Positions 1 to 10,393 are shown, counted from the stretch's first letter. The stretch: DNA of 64,000 bases from an uncultured SAR86 cluster bacterium (GCA_902520495.1 CABYNW010000001.1:122382-186381); one strand, 5' to 3'. The notes: generated from the letters alone by a model not told the origin. Numbers and translations: made by a program.

Positions 1-552
1 TTGTGTATTCATGCGGTTTTAATCTTTGGAATATCATTAACCACCTATTACAAATTACCTATTTTAAATGAGTCTCCAATTATTAATGTCAAACTTGCCA
101 ATTCAAATCAAGATCATATGAATAATTCATCCATTGGCAGCTTTGAAGAATTTAAAAAAGATATTACATCCCAAATATTAGGCAAGATTCAAGTATCAAA
201 AAATTCTTCTCAATCTTTTAAGATAAAAAAACTTCAAGCAAATTCTATTTTAAATTCTGAAGAAGCTGTTTATTTAAATTTATGGCAGCGAAAAATAGAA
301 ACAACTGGCGATAAAATAATTTCAAACAAAGAAAATTATGTTGATGGAAAAGTTCAAATCATGGCAACAATTGATATGTATGGAAATTTAGTTAATTCAA
401 AGATCCTGATTTCTTCTGGAAATATATTAATTGATAAGATGGCTATTGATATTTTGGAAAAATCAGCCCCTTTCGCTCCTTTTAATAATGATATGTCTAA
501 TCAATATAGTATTCTAGAAATTGTTAGAGATTGGAATTTTTCATCTAATTAA
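1..552 (+). CDS. TonB family C-terminal domain protein (energy transducer), possibly 5'-truncated by the window edge
   Basis: ORF with hydrophobic N-terminus and TonB-like C-terminal domain (VQIMATIDMYGNLVNSKILISSGNILIDKMAIDILEKSAPFAPF); directly precedes ruvX. Confidence 0.7.
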   Translation: MCIHAVLIFGISLTTYYKLPILNESPIINVKLANSNQDHMNNSSIGSFEEFKKDITSQILGKIQVSKNSSQSFKIKKLQANSILNSEEAVYLNLWQRKIETTGDKIISNKENYVDGKVQIMATIDMYGNLVNSKILISSGNILIDKMAIDILEKSAPFAPFNNDMSNQYSILEIVRDWNFSSN

Positions 553-948
553 ATGCAAATAGTTGCTTTTGATTTTGGGACAAAAAAGATAGGTGTTGCT
601 GTCGGACAAACTTCAACATACACTTCTTCACCGCTTCAAATAATCTTGAATAAAGATAATAAAGTAAACTGGAATGAGATTATGATACTTTTAAATGAAT
701 GGAAGCCAGATCTTATAATTGTAGGTAAGCCACTAAATATGGATGGAACCGATAGTGATATTATGAAAAAAGTTGAAAAGTTTTATATAAAACTTAAAAG
801 TATTTATGATGCTGAGTTTGAATATATTGATGAGAGGCTTACTACCTTTGAGGCCAGACAAATACTTGAAGAAAAAAATGTTGAGAAAGTTGATGCAAAT
901 GCAGCAAAGATTCTTATAGATAATTGGTTCTCATTAAATAATGAATAA
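553..948 (+). CDS. ruvX: Putative pre-16S rRNA nuclease / Holliday junction resolvase YqgF
   Basis: AFDFGTKKIGVAVGQ, VGKPLNMDGT and DERLTTFEA motifs. Confidence 0.95.
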   Translation: MQIVAFDFGTKKIGVAVGQTSTYTSSPLQIILNKDNKVNWNEIMILLNEWKPDLIIVGKPLNMDGTDSDIMKKVEKFYIKLKSIYDAEFEYIDERLTTFEARQILEEKNVEKVDANAAKILIDNWFSLNNE

Positions 949-950
949 AT

Positions 951-2726
951 ATGTATATACCTGAAGATTTTATTGAACGCCTATTAGACTCAGTCAATAT
1001 TGTTGAAGTTATTCAAAAACGAAGACAGGTTGAAAGAAGAGGCGGTGCTTATATGTGCAAATGCCCTTTCCACAAAGGTGGTGAGGAGAAAAATGCATCC
1101 ATGAAGATTTATGAAGAGACGGGTACTTTTCATTGCTTTACTTGTAAAGAAACAGGCAACGCAATTGGTTTTTTAAAGAAGCATGATAATTTAGATTTTA
1201 TAGAGGCCGTTGAAGAACTTGCATCTTTAGTTGGAATGGAAATTCCAAAAAAAGAGAGAAGTGAGACAGCCATAAAGTCTACAAATATAAACAACAAAGC
1301 TGCAGAAATTTTTTACACTCAATTAAAAGAAGAAAATGGAAAAAGCACAATTTCTTATTTAAAAGAAAGAGGTATTTCTGGTGAAACAGCCAAATTTTTT
1401 AATTTAGGCTACTCGAACCCCAAAGCTCCTAGCTTGTATGAAAAGTTATCAAAAGAATTTAATCAAGAAGAGTTAAATGAGTCAGGGTTATTTGGCAAAA
1501 ATGAGAATGGAGATTCTTATGACAGATTTAGAGATAGGTTGATGTTCCCAATAAGAAATATCAAAGGAGACACTATTGCTTTTGGTGGAAGACTCTTAAA
1601 AAATAAAGAAAAACAGGCAAAATATTTAAATTCTCCTAAAACGAAAACTTATAATAAAACATACGAACTTTATGGCTTGTATGAGGTTAGACAAAAAAAT
1701 AAAAGACCTGATTCAATCTTTGTTGTTGAAGGCTATATGGATGTTGTTGGTCTCTATCAACACGGTATTCAAAATGCTGTGGCTTCATCTGGAACAGCTT
1801 TCACTAAGGAACAATTAAGAAAAATTCTTAATTATACAAACACAATATACATTGCATTTGATGGCGATGAAGCTGGGAAAGAGGCATCGTGGAGAACAGT
1901 AGAAAATGCATTGCCCCTAATTCGTGAAGATACAAGATTAAGTTTTATTTTCTTAAAAGAGGGCGATGATCCTGATAATTTCATAAAAGAAAATGGGAAA
2001 GAGGCCTTCTATACTCTTGCCAAAGATTCAAAACCGCTTTCAAATTACTTTTTTGAAACATTAAAAAAACAAGATGATTTATCTTCCATTGAAGGAAGAA
2101 CAAAAGCTGCAAAATTTGCAAAACCTTTAATTAAATCTATTTCAAATGAAACTATTAAACAGGCATATATTAAAGAAGCATCTAATGTATGTGATTTAGA
2201 TTTTACAAAATTAATTCAAGGAAATGAAAACACAAAACATATTAATACTCCACAGAAAGAAAAAACTGCAGTTGATACAAAATCTATAATAAAGAAATCA
2301 GTCTTAGGAATATTTACGGCACTAATTCAATATCCTAAATTAGCTGAAAGCAAAATTTTTAATCTAGTGAATCCTGATTCCAAGTTTTCTTTCTTATTGG
2401 AGATTAGAGATATTTATATTAAACACCCAAACTCAGCTGCTTCATTAATTTTAGAAAAAATCGAAAAAGAAAAAATAAAAAATGTTTTTGGAGAAGCTTT
2501 AGTTTCAGAGATTAAGATATCTGAAGAAGACGCCATGTCCATGATAGCGGATTGTATTGCATTAATTTCACAAACATACTCTGAAAGAGAAGAAATTCTT
2601 AAAGAAAAGTATAATATGCATGAACTAACTTCTTCAGAAAAGAGAGAATTGCAACAAATTATCTTAAAAAAAGATAAAATGTCGCAGGAAGAAGAGGCTT
2701 TAATTAAAAATTTAAGCTCTGGATAG
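951..2726 (+). CDS. dnaG: DNA primase
   Basis: N-terminal CPFH...FHCFTC zinc finger; TOPRIM motifs VVEGYMDV and AFDGDEAG. Confidence 0.97.
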   Translation: MYIPEDFIERLLDSVNIVEVIQKRRQVERRGGAYMCKCPFHKGGEEKNASMKIYEETGTFHCFTCKETGNAIGFLKKHDNLDFIEAVEELASLVGMEIPKKERSETAIKSTNINNKAAEIFYTQLKEENGKSTISYLKERGISGETAKFFNLGYSNPKAPSLYEKLSKEFNQEELNESGLFGKNENGDSYDRFRDRLMFPIRNIKGDTIAFGGRLLKNKEKQAKYLNSPKTKTYNKTYELYGLYEVRQKNKRPDSIFVVEGYMDVVGLYQHGIQNAVASSGTAFTKEQLRKILNYTNTIYIAFDGDEAGKEASWRTVENALPLIREDTRLSFIFLKEGDDPDNFIKENGKEAFYTLAKDSKPLSNYFFETLKKQDDLSSIEGRTKAAKFAKPLIKSISNETIKQAYIKEASNVCDLDFTKLIQGNENTKHINTPQKEKTAVDTKSIIKKSVLGIFTALIQYPKLAESKIFNLVNPDSKFSFLLEIRDIYIKHPNSAASLILEKIEKEKIKNVFGEALVSEIKISEEDAMSMIADCIALISQTYSEREEILKEKYNMHELTSSEKRELQQIILKKDKMSQEEEALIKNLSSG

Positions 2727-2785
2727 ATTGATTTTTATCAATTAATCCATACATATAGGGGATATACTCGAGGTGCGACCAATCT

Positions 2786-4597
2786 GTGGATAAATTAAAT
2801 CAAAAAGGCTCAAAAATCGCTGAGCTAATTGAAAAAGGTAGAGAGCAAGGCTACTTAACATATTCTGATGTGAATGATCATTTACCTGATGATATTTCTG
2901 ATCCTGATCAAGTGGATGAGATCATTGGAATGATAAACGATTTAGGCTTACAAGTTCATGAAACTGCGCCTGATGCAGATACTTTAATGTTAGCTGAATC
3001 AGAGAATTCGGATGATATTGCATTAGAACAAGCCGCAGAAGCACTTGCAGCTGTTGAAAATGAAACAGGAAGGACAACCGATCCTGTAAGAATGTATATG
3101 AGAGAAATGGGTACCGTTGATCTGTTGACTCGTGAAGGTGAGATTGAAATTGCTAAAAGAATTGAAGAAGGTATGAGAGATCTCTTAAATGCAAGCGTTC
3201 ATTATCCTAAAACTGTTGAGTACGTATTAATTTATTGGCTGCTTGTTAAAGACGGTGAAAAGAAAATTAATGACTTTCTTACTGGTTTCTTAGAAGAAAT
3301 GGAAGAAGTCCCATCTGCTGGACCTGGAACACAAAGAGCAAAAGAGGAAGCTGATGCAGCTGACTCAGATGATGAAACTCCTTCTGGTCCTGATATGAAA
3401 GAAGTTCAGAGAAGAATGACAAACTTAAAACGTCAGTTTAATAAAACAACAAAAGTTATAGAGAAAAAAGGCAGACACTCTAAAGAGGCAAATGCAGAAT
3501 TTAAGAAACTCGGTGATATATTCCAGTTTTTAAAATTTAGCCCAAGAATGTTTGATGATATTGCTGCTATCGCAAGACACGGCTTAAATATTCTTAGAGA
3601 AAAAGAAAAATTAATACAAACCCAACTAGTTAAATACGCCAGAATTCCAAGAAAAGATTTTTTAGCCCTATATCCAGAAAATTTAACCAAAGTTAGATGG
3701 GTTGATAGCTTAATGAAAGAAAAGAAATATAAAAAAGATCTCTTACAAAAAGTTAAACAGGATGTAGTTATTGCACAAAAAGATATTATTGAACTCGAAA
3801 ATAAAGTTGGACTCAATGTTAGAGAGATAAAAGAAATCAATAGAAATATGTCAATGGGTGAGACAAAAATGCGTCGGGCTAAAAAAGATATGGTAGAAGC
3901 TAACTTAAGATTAGTTATATCAATCGCAAAGAAATATACAAATAGAGGACTTCAATTTTTAGATTTAATACAAGAAGGCAATATTGGCCTTATGAAAGCC
4001 GTTGATAAATTTGAATATCGAAGAGGTTATAAATTTTCAACATATGCAACATGGTGGATAAGACAAGCAATAACAAGATCTATTGCTGATCAGGCTAGAA
4101 CCATAAGAATACCAGTACATATGATTGAGACAATTAATAAGTTAAATAGAGTTTCTCGTCAAATGATGCAGGATATGGGAAGAGAGCCAACTCCTGAAGA
4201 ATTAAGCAAAGAATTAGATATGCCAGAAGATAAAGTAAGAAAAGTTCTTAAAATTGCTAAAGAACCAATTTCAACAGAAACACCAATAGGAGATGATGAG
4301 GATTCAAGCCTAGGTGATTTTATTGAAGATACAGTAATTGAATCACCTCTTGAGAATGCAACAGAGGAAAGCCTTCATTTTGCTACAGACGATGTGTTAG
4401 CATCACTAACAGCAAGAGAAGCTAAAGTATTAAGAATGAGATTTGGAATTGGTATGAATACCGATCATACCCTTGAAGAAGTTGGTAAACAGTTCGATGT
4501 AACAAGAGAAAGAATAAGACAGATTGAAGCTAAAGCTTTAAGAAAATTAAGACATCCAAGTAGATCTAGTCATTTAAAGAGCTTCTTAGACGAATAA
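2786..4597 (+). CDS. rpoD: RNA polymerase sigma factor RpoD (sigma-70); GTG start
   Basis: [57 protein letters not shown]; preceded by dnaG. Confidence 0.98.
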   Translation: MDKLNQKGSKIAELIEKGREQGYLTYSDVNDHLPDDISDPDQVDEIIGMINDLGLQVHETAPDADTLMLAESENSDDIALEQAAEALAAVENETGRTTDPVRMYMREMGTVDLLTREGEIEIAKRIEEGMRDLLNASVHYPKTVEYVLIYWLLVKDGEKKINDFLTGFLEEMEEVPSAGPGTQRAKEEADAADSDDETPSGPDMKEVQRRMTNLKRQFNKTTKVIEKKGRHSKEANAEFKKLGDIFQFLKFSPRMFDDIAAIARHGLNILREKEKLIQTQLVKYARIPRKDFLALYPENLTKVRWVDSLMKEKKYKKDLLQKVKQDVVIAQKDIIELENKVGLNVREIKEINRNMSMGETKMRRAKKDMVEANLRLVISIAKKYTNRGLQFLDLIQEGNIGLMKAVDKFEYRRGYKFSTYATWWIRQAITRSIADQARTIRIPVHMIETINKLNRVSRQMMQDMGREPTPEELSKELDMPEDKVRKVLKIAKEPISTETPIGDDEDSSLGDFIEDTVIESPLENATEESLHFATDDVLASLTAREAKVLRMRFGIGMNTDHTLEEVGKQFDVTRERIRQIEAKALRKLRHPSRSSHLKSFLDE

Positions 4598-4599
4598 GT

Positions 4600-5235
4600 T
4601 TATTTCCAGTTTCCCTTTCTTCCAGATAAATCCCAATTAATTCTACTCCACATTAACTCAATTCTTCTCTCGACATATCGTTTAGCAAAGAAGGTTGAAT
4701 GATTTGGAAGTGGAACGAATGCTTGAGATCCTAGACCATCAATAATTTTTATTATCATTTCATCTTTTTCGCTCTTAATAACTAGATTATGCGGTATAAG
4801 ATTTTTAGTTAAGATAAGATTGTCTCTTAACCATTGATGAAATTGATTTATAGCAATCTTAATTTCATTAGTAAGTCCGTTTGAAAATAAATAGCTCTCC
4901 AGGGTTTCAGCAATTTGATCATTGTTTTTTATTAATTCAGTTTCAGAAGCCATGCCAATATTTGTTTCAACCATTCCATACCACTGAGCTAAATGTTTCC
5001 AAATTTCTGGATTATCAACCATGAGTGCTTTTTGTTTATATGCCTCCTGTTCTCTTAAATTATCATCAAAACTATCTTTTGATCTAAATTTTTTATACCA
5101 AGGTTTATTTTTAATAATTTCTTCGAGCAATCCTGGATGAACTACTTTTAAACATTTGTCAGATTGAGCGGGGTGAATAAAACATTTTCTGTTGCCGCCT
5201 TCTGCAAAAGGAGTTGAACCACTTAAGTCAATCAT
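4600..5235 (-). CDS. YrbL family protein (kinase-like fold)
   Basis: N-terminal pattern S.PFAEGGNRKCFIHPAQSDKCLKVV resembles YrbL; convergent with rpoD. Confidence 0.75.
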   Translation of the reverse strand: MIDLSGSTPFAEGGNRKCFIHPAQSDKCLKVVHPGLLEEIIKNKPWYKKFRSKDSFDDNLREQEAYKQKALMVDNPEIWKHLAQWYGMVETNIGMASETELIKNNDQIAETLESYLFSNGLTNEIKIAINQFHQWLRDNLILTKNLIPHNLVIKSEKDEMIIKIIDGLGSQAFVPLPNHSTFFAKRYVERRIELMWSRINWDLSGRKGNWK

Positions 5236-5325
5236 AATAAGATAATAGCCTATCAGGTTTATTTAAAGACTTCCTTAAAAAATTAATTCTTATATAATTA
5301 TCGCTCTTTTGTTTATATGAGCATT

Positions 5326-5402
5326 GGGCCTGTAGCTCAGTTGGTTAGAGCAGTGGACTCATAATCCATTGGTCGGAGGTTCGAGTCCTCCCGGGCCCAC
5401 CA
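5326..5402 (+). tRNA. tRNA with CAT anticodon, probably tRNA-Ile2 (lysidine type) rather than elongator Met
   Basis: Full cloverleaf GGGCCTG...CTCATAA...GGTTCGAGTCC...CGGGCCCACCA with encoded CCA; position after rpoD matches E. coli ileX. Confidence 0.93.
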
Positions 5403-5403
5403 C

Positions 5404-5529
5404 TTATTGAATTTCTTGCCAAGGAGGAAATGGATCTTCCAATGAAGTCCAAAACTCTTCACCATTAAATGTTATAGTTTTATGAAATGAAACTTCAGAA
5501 TTTAATATTAGATTTATTAAGAGTTTTAC
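5404..5529 (-). pseudogene. Possible 3' remnant of a protein gene (no ATG)
   Basis: Minus-strand open frame reading VKLLINLILNSEVSFHKTITFNGEEFWTSLEDPFPPWQEIQ*, protein-like composition, no Met; overlaps the start of the next + gene. Confidence 0.25.
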
Positions 5530-6512
5530 CTAAAAAGCTTATTCAATACATGGCTGGACCTCCAATTATTATTGATGGAAATATTCTTGATCCAAATATG
5601 CAAATTATTGCAAAGTTTATTCCACAAGAACAACAAGAAATATTAATTTCACCTAAAAGTCTTAGAAGGGCTACTAAAAAATTAGATGAATTAGCTATTA
5701 AAAATATTCCTACCATAACAATTAGAGATGATGAGATAGAAGGATCAACCGGTAAAATGAAAATCAGAACCTACCAAAAAGATATACATCAAGAAAATGC
5801 TCCAGCAATCTTATTTTTTCATCAAGGCGGTTTGGTCATTATGGATACAAAAACAGATGATTATTTTTGCTCTTTACTTGCAGACAAGTGCAATGCAAAA
5901 GTAATATCTTTAGATTATCGAAGATGTCCAGAAAATAAATTTCCTGCAGCATTTGAAGATGCATTTGCACTCTGGGATTATGTTCAAATTAATTCAGAAA
6001 CATTAAAAATTAATCCAAATTCAATAGCTCTGGCAGGGGATAGTGCTGGTGGTATGATTTCTGCAACAGTGGCTCATGACATTCGAGATAAAGGTGGTAT
6101 TCAACCCGCAGCACTGTGTTTAATTTATCCATGGGTTACTACTAGTCTTGAAAATCAACAATCTATTGAAAGCTGTGCAGATATGTTTCCAATGACTTTT
6201 GAAATAATGGAATTTTTTAGAAATACTGTCTTTCCTGATGGAGAAAATGTTTCTCATTTATGGGCCAACCCTCTTCATCAAGATAATTTAAGGAATTTAC
6301 CACCAACTATAATTGCTACAGCAGGATTTGATCCTATTCGCGATCAAGGAAATAAATTCGCTGATTTATTAAAAAAAGCAGAAGTTGAAGTCATAGATTA
6401 TTGCTTTAGTGAACTTCCTCATAGTTTTTTAATATTTGGAAGAATAAGTAAAGCTGCTCAAAAGGCTAATAATATAATTGCCGAAGATCTTTCTAAAATA
6501 TTAAATAGATAA
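5487..6512 (+). CDS. Alpha/beta hydrolase, HSL/family IV-type esterase
   Basis: FFHQGG oxyanion-hole region, GDSAGG nucleophile elbow, GFDPIRDQG and LPHSF. Confidence 0.9.
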   Translation: MKLQNLILDLLRVLPKKLIQYMAGPPIIIDGNILDPNMQIIAKFIPQEQQEILISPKSLRRATKKLDELAIKNIPTITIRDDEIEGSTGKMKIRTYQKDIHQENAPAILFFHQGGLVIMDTKTDDYFCSLLADKCNAKVISLDYRRCPENKFPAAFEDAFALWDYVQINSETLKINPNSIALAGDSAGGMISATVAHDIRDKGGIQPAALCLIYPWVTTSLENQQSIESCADMFPMTFEIMEFFRNTVFPDGENVSHLWANPLHQDNLRNLPPTIIATAGFDPIRDQGNKFADLLKKAEVEVIDYCFSELPHSFLIFGRISKAAQKANNIIAEDLSKILNR

Positions 6513-6635
6513 CTAACAATGTTCTTTAAAAATTCATTATTTTTAATAAAATAAAACTCAAATAAATTTTGATTTACAAAGTCAAAAACTGATGATAAAT
6601 TTGATGTTATTGTCATTAACTTATAGGGGGTTCAT

Positions 6636-7937
6636 ATGACTAATCCAAACCATCCAAGTGTTGATCAAAGCGATCGTGTAGTTCCAATAAATCTAAGGCA
6701 GAGCGGCCGTACACCTACTGAATTATTGATATCAACTCGTGTAAGAAAATCACCTTTTTGGCATTTATCTCATGAAGCTGGTTGTTGGAGAGCAACAGTT
6801 TATAACCGCATTTATCATCCTAGAGGTTATGTCAAACCAGAAGATGGTGGGGCAATGGTTGAATACGAAGCTTTGGTTAATCGAGTAACAATGTGGAATG
6901 TTGCTGTAGAAAGACAAATAAGAGTAAAAGGACCTGATGCAGAAGCTTTTACAGATTTTGTGATTACAAGAGATGCAACAAAGATTGAACCAGGAAATGG
7001 CAAGTATGCAATTTTGTGTAATGAAAAAGGTGGAGTACTTAATGACCCTGTTTTATTAAGATTAACCGAAGATGAGTTTTGGTTCTCAATTTCTGACAGC
7101 GATTTATTGTTTTGGTTACAAGGTGTAAATGTAACTAAAAAGTATGATGTTGAGATTGATGAAATTGATGTATGTCCTGTTCAAATACAAGGACCTTTAT
7201 CTGAAGACCTCATGGCAAAGTTAGCAGGCGAAGAATTAAGAGATGTTCCTTATTATGGAATTTTAGAAACAAAAGTTGGAGGCGCTGATTGTGTTATTAG
7301 CCAAACTGGATTTACTGGAGAAAAAGGATACGAAATCTATGTCCGTGATGCACATGAAAATGCTGAAAAAATGTGGAATGCAGTTCTTGAAGCTGGTGAA
7401 GAGTTTGGCTTAATGGTAATAGCTCCTGCGCATCACCGTCGAATTGCAGCTGGTATTTTATCTTGGGGACAGGACTTAGATCATGAAACATCCCCATTTC
7501 AAGTAAATCTTAGTTATCAGGTACCAAGAAATAAAGAGGCAGATTATATTGGTAAAGAGGCTCTTGAGAAGCAACGAGCAATGATAGATGAAGGAAATGC
7601 GCCATTTAAGATGAAAATGGTTGGAATTACTTTTGGAGGTAAGGAGATTACAGATTACGCTCCTGATTTCTGGCTTATAGAGGATACAGATGGAAATGAA
7701 ATGGGTTTCGTTACATCTCCTTGGTGGTCACCAGAACTTGAAACAAACATAGGACTTGCATGGGTTCCTTGGAGTTCGTCTGGTGTTGGGACTAAATTGC
7801 AGGTTAAATTGCCTGATGAATACTCTGAATCAGGAGAACCAGCTAAAGGCGAGGTTGTTGAAGTCCCCTTTAGAGAGTCTGTTAATCCAAATAAAAGGGA
7901 AGTTCAAAAAGCTAAAGGACTAGACTACGCTGACTAA
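6636..7937 (+). CDS. GcvT-fold aminomethyltransferase family protein, DmdA-like
   Basis: TMWNVAVERQIRVKGPDA, GGVLNDPVLLRLTEDEFWFSISDSDLLFW and VQIQGPLSEDLM resemble DmdA/GcvT family; about 45 aa N-terminal extension; SD taggggg. Confidence 0.8.
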   Translation: MTNPNHPSVDQSDRVVPINLRQSGRTPTELLISTRVRKSPFWHLSHEAGCWRATVYNRIYHPRGYVKPEDGGAMVEYEALVNRVTMWNVAVERQIRVKGPDAEAFTDFVITRDATKIEPGNGKYAILCNEKGGVLNDPVLLRLTEDEFWFSISDSDLLFWLQGVNVTKKYDVEIDEIDVCPVQIQGPLSEDLMAKLAGEELRDVPYYGILETKVGGADCVISQTGFTGEKGYEIYVRDAHENAEKMWNAVLEAGEEFGLMVIAPAHHRRIAAGILSWGQDLDHETSPFQVNLSYQVPRNKEADYIGKEALEKQRAMIDEGNAPFKMKMVGITFGGKEITDYAPDFWLIEDTDGNEMGFVTSPWWSPELETNIGLAWVPWSSSGVGTKLQVKLPDEYSESGEPAKGEVVEVPFRESVNPNKREVQKAKGLDYAD

Positions 7938-7993
7938 GCACTTCGAGTAAGGCGAAAGTTATGAAAATGATTTTCGCTATATAATAATAGTCA

Positions 7994-9310
7994 ATGAAAC
8001 ATATTGAAATAAATTCAATTCAAAATGCATTTCTAGTCTATATAGATGTTGACTCATTAAATAAAAAAAACAAACTTGAAAATAGTTTTGAGGAATTTAA
8101 GAACCTTGTAACATCTTCAGGAACTTTGATTAAGGATTATGTTAGCTTTAATCAAAAAACTCCAGTCATCAATACTTTTATATCCAAAGGAAAGCTTGAG
8201 ATTCTGATGGATGAAATCCAAAAAAAAAATATTGACCTAGTCATTATCAACCATGAGCTTTCTGCTTCACAGACTAGAAACCTAGAAAATTTTTTAAATA
8301 AAAGAGTTATAGATAAAACTGAGTTAATTCTTGATATCTTTGCAACTAGAGCTTCATCACATATTGGCAAATTACAGGTAGAGCTTGCACAATTAAATCA
8401 TCTTTCAACCAGGCTTATTAGAGGATGGACTCATCTTGAAAGACAAAAAGGTGGCATAGGACTTAGGGGGCCAGGAGAAACTCAGCTCGAGACTGATAGA
8501 AGACTTATCAGCAAAAGAATAAAAAGATTAAATCAAAGATTGGATAAATCACATAAACAAAAACAGATTAATAGATATTCAAGAAAGAAAAGCAGAAATA
8601 AACTGGTTGCACTTGTTGGATATACCAATGCTGGCAAAACAACCTTGTTTAATAAGATAACTGAAAGTTCTCAAATCGCAGAGGATAAGCTTTTTGCAAC
8701 CTTAGATTCTGTTACACGAAAAAATAAAAATCCTGAAATGGGACCAATTTTATTTTCAGATACTGTGGGTTTTATTTCTGATCTACCAACCCAATTAATT
8801 GAATCATTTAAAGCTACTCTTGATGAGCTAAAAGCAGCTGATCTTTTGCTTCATGTTGTAGATATTTCAGACAAAGATAGAAAAGTTAAGCTTATAAAGG
8901 TTAATAAAATTCTCAAAGATTTAGGATTGGAGGATATTCCTCAAATTATTGTTAATAATAAGATTGATATGATTTCTGATTTAAAACTAGAAGCCTTAAG
9001 AAAAAGAAAAGCTAAAGATATATTTCTATCTGCTGAAGATAGTAACGAGTTTGATCATCTTAATTATTTAATAAATGAAACTCTGTTTAATGGAATGTAT
9101 CAAGGCTGGGTATCGCTTGATAATAATCTTGGAAACATTAGATCAATGCTATTTGATATGGGGTGCATGGAAGAAGAGAGAGTCTCTTCAGATGGAAAGA
9201 TGCTTGCAAACATTAAAATTGGAAATGATGAATTAGAACAATTAATTAAATTAGAAGGTTTTGAGATTTATCCCGATAAAGATATAATTTTCAACACAAT
9301 AAATAATTAA
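7994..9310 (+). CDS. hflX: GTPase HflX
   Basis: GIGLRGPGETQLETDRRLI, GYTNAGKTTLFN and DTVGFISDLP. Confidence 0.96.
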   Translation: MKHIEINSIQNAFLVYIDVDSLNKKNKLENSFEEFKNLVTSSGTLIKDYVSFNQKTPVINTFISKGKLEILMDEIQKKNIDLVIINHELSASQTRNLENFLNKRVIDKTELILDIFATRASSHIGKLQVELAQLNHLSTRLIRGWTHLERQKGGIGLRGPGETQLETDRRLISKRIKRLNQRLDKSHKQKQINRYSRKKSRNKLVALVGYTNAGKTTLFNKITESSQIAEDKLFATLDSVTRKNKNPEMGPILFSDTVGFISDLPTQLIESFKATLDELKAADLLLHVVDISDKDRKVKLIKVNKILKDLGLEDIPQIIVNNKIDMISDLKLEALRKRKAKDIFLSAEDSNEFDHLNYLINETLFNGMYQGWVSLDNNLGNIRSMLFDMGCMEEERVSSDGKMLANIKIGNDELEQLIKLEGFEIYPDKDIIFNTINN

Positions 9311-9321
9311 ACAAAACAAAA

Positions 9322-9762
9322 ATGAAAAAATTTAACAATTTTCTTGATAAAGTTGCATCACCATTTGAGCTAATTGCGCCTTGGTTATTGCGTATTACTT
9401 TGGGAACATCTTTTATTCTTCATGGTGTTGGGAAGTTTCCAATTCCAGCTCCAGATATGGTTAGGTGGTTTGAGAGCATGGGGTATATGTATCCAGAAAT
9501 TATTGTATCTATGGTAGCCGTAGGAGAAGTTGCAGCCGGAGCAGGAATTATGATCGGGGGCTTATTAAATACAAAGGCAAATTTTTTTTATAGCAATGGA
9601 CATTTAATAACAAGATTGTCAGGTGGAGCCATATCTGTAATTATGATTGGCGCATTACTCATAGCACATAAAGAATGGCTTGTTACCCAAGAGTTATTTA
9701 TGAGCGAGCAAATTTTCTTATTAGCTCTTGGCTTGTATTTTGCTATCAAAGGCAATAAATAA
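9322..9762 (+). CDS. DoxX family membrane protein, copy 1
   Basis: LLRITLGTSFILHGVGKF and GEVAAGAGIMIGGL. Confidence 0.9.
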   Translation: MKKFNNFLDKVASPFELIAPWLLRITLGTSFILHGVGKFPIPAPDMVRWFESMGYMYPEIIVSMVAVGEVAAGAGIMIGGLLNTKANFFYSNGHLITRLSGGAISVIMIGALLIAHKEWLVTQELFMSEQIFLLALGLYFAIKGNK

Positions 9763-9775
9763 ATACTTATTTGAT

Positions 9776-10198
9776 ATGAAAAATTTAAACAGTCTTTTAG
9801 AATCAATAGCAACCCCATTCTTGCCAATAACTTCATGGTTGTTAAGGCTAGGTCTTGGGACTTCATTTGTCTTACACGGTATTGGAAAATTTCCGCTGCC
9901 ACCAGAAAAGATGGTTACATGGTTTGAAAGTATGGGTTATATGTATCCTGAAATAGTAACAAGCATGGTTGCTATTGGAGAAGTTGCTGCAGGGGCAGGG
10001 ATCATTTTAGGCGGTTTAATGAGTGGTTATATGGGAAATCTAGTTACCAGAATTTCAGGTGGTGCAGTAGGAGTTATTATGATTGGAGCAATTTTAATAG
10101 CTCATTCAGACTGGCTGATTACAAAAAAACTTTTTATGAGCGAACAAATCTTTTTGTTTTTATTAGGAACATATTTCGCAATAAAAGGTAATAACTAA
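9776..10198 (+). CDS. DoxX family membrane protein, copy 2 (ATG at 9776, inside the longer ORF from 9728)
   Basis: Paralogous to the preceding ORF throughout (WFESMGYMYPEIVTSMVAIGEVAAGAGIILGGL). Confidence 0.9.
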   Translation: MKNLNSLLESIATPFLPITSWLLRLGLGTSFVLHGIGKFPLPPEKMVTWFESMGYMYPEIVTSMVAIGEVAAGAGIILGGLMSGYMGNLVTRISGGAVGVIMIGAILIAHSDWLITKKLFMSEQIFLFLLGTYFAIKGNN

Positions 10199-10274
10199 AA
10201 ACCTCTCAATTCAATATATTATTGATATTAATTTATAAATATTTAATTTTTTTTAAAAAGTAGTTGCAAATCTA

Positions 10275-10299
10275 AATGAGAATCATTATCATTCTCATT
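10275..10299. promoter_or_regulatory. Predicted Fur box
   Basis: AATGAGAATCATTATCATTCTCATT; perfect 9-bp inverted arms, matches the Fur consensus; upstream of a TonB-dependent receptor. Confidence 0.85.
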
Positions 10300-10304
10300 C
10301 ATGG

Positions 10305-10393
10305 AAGCTACTTTATTGGTCATTCCCCTAAAAGTGTGCAGTTTTTTAGATTTTTTAGAATCAAAAAATCTTTAGGCGAAAAAAAGGTAGCTT
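10305..10393 (+). promoter_or_regulatory. Nested inverted repeats in the leader of the TonB-dependent receptor
   Basis: AAGCTAC (10305-10311)/GTAGCTT (10387-10393), CCTAAA (10327-10332)/TTTAGG (10371-10376), AGATTTTTT (10348-10356)/AAAAAATCT (10363-10371). Confidence 0.45.

Noticed and set aside
3433-3840. 135-aa minus-strand ORF inside rpoD
   Set aside because: Antisense shadow of the strongly supported rpoD frame; low-complexity Ser/Phe/Leu composition with no motif.
7952-7977. GCGAAA...TTTCGC inverted repeat after the DmdA-like gene
   Set aside because: Only 6-bp arms, a 14-nt loop and no T tract; too weak to call a terminator.
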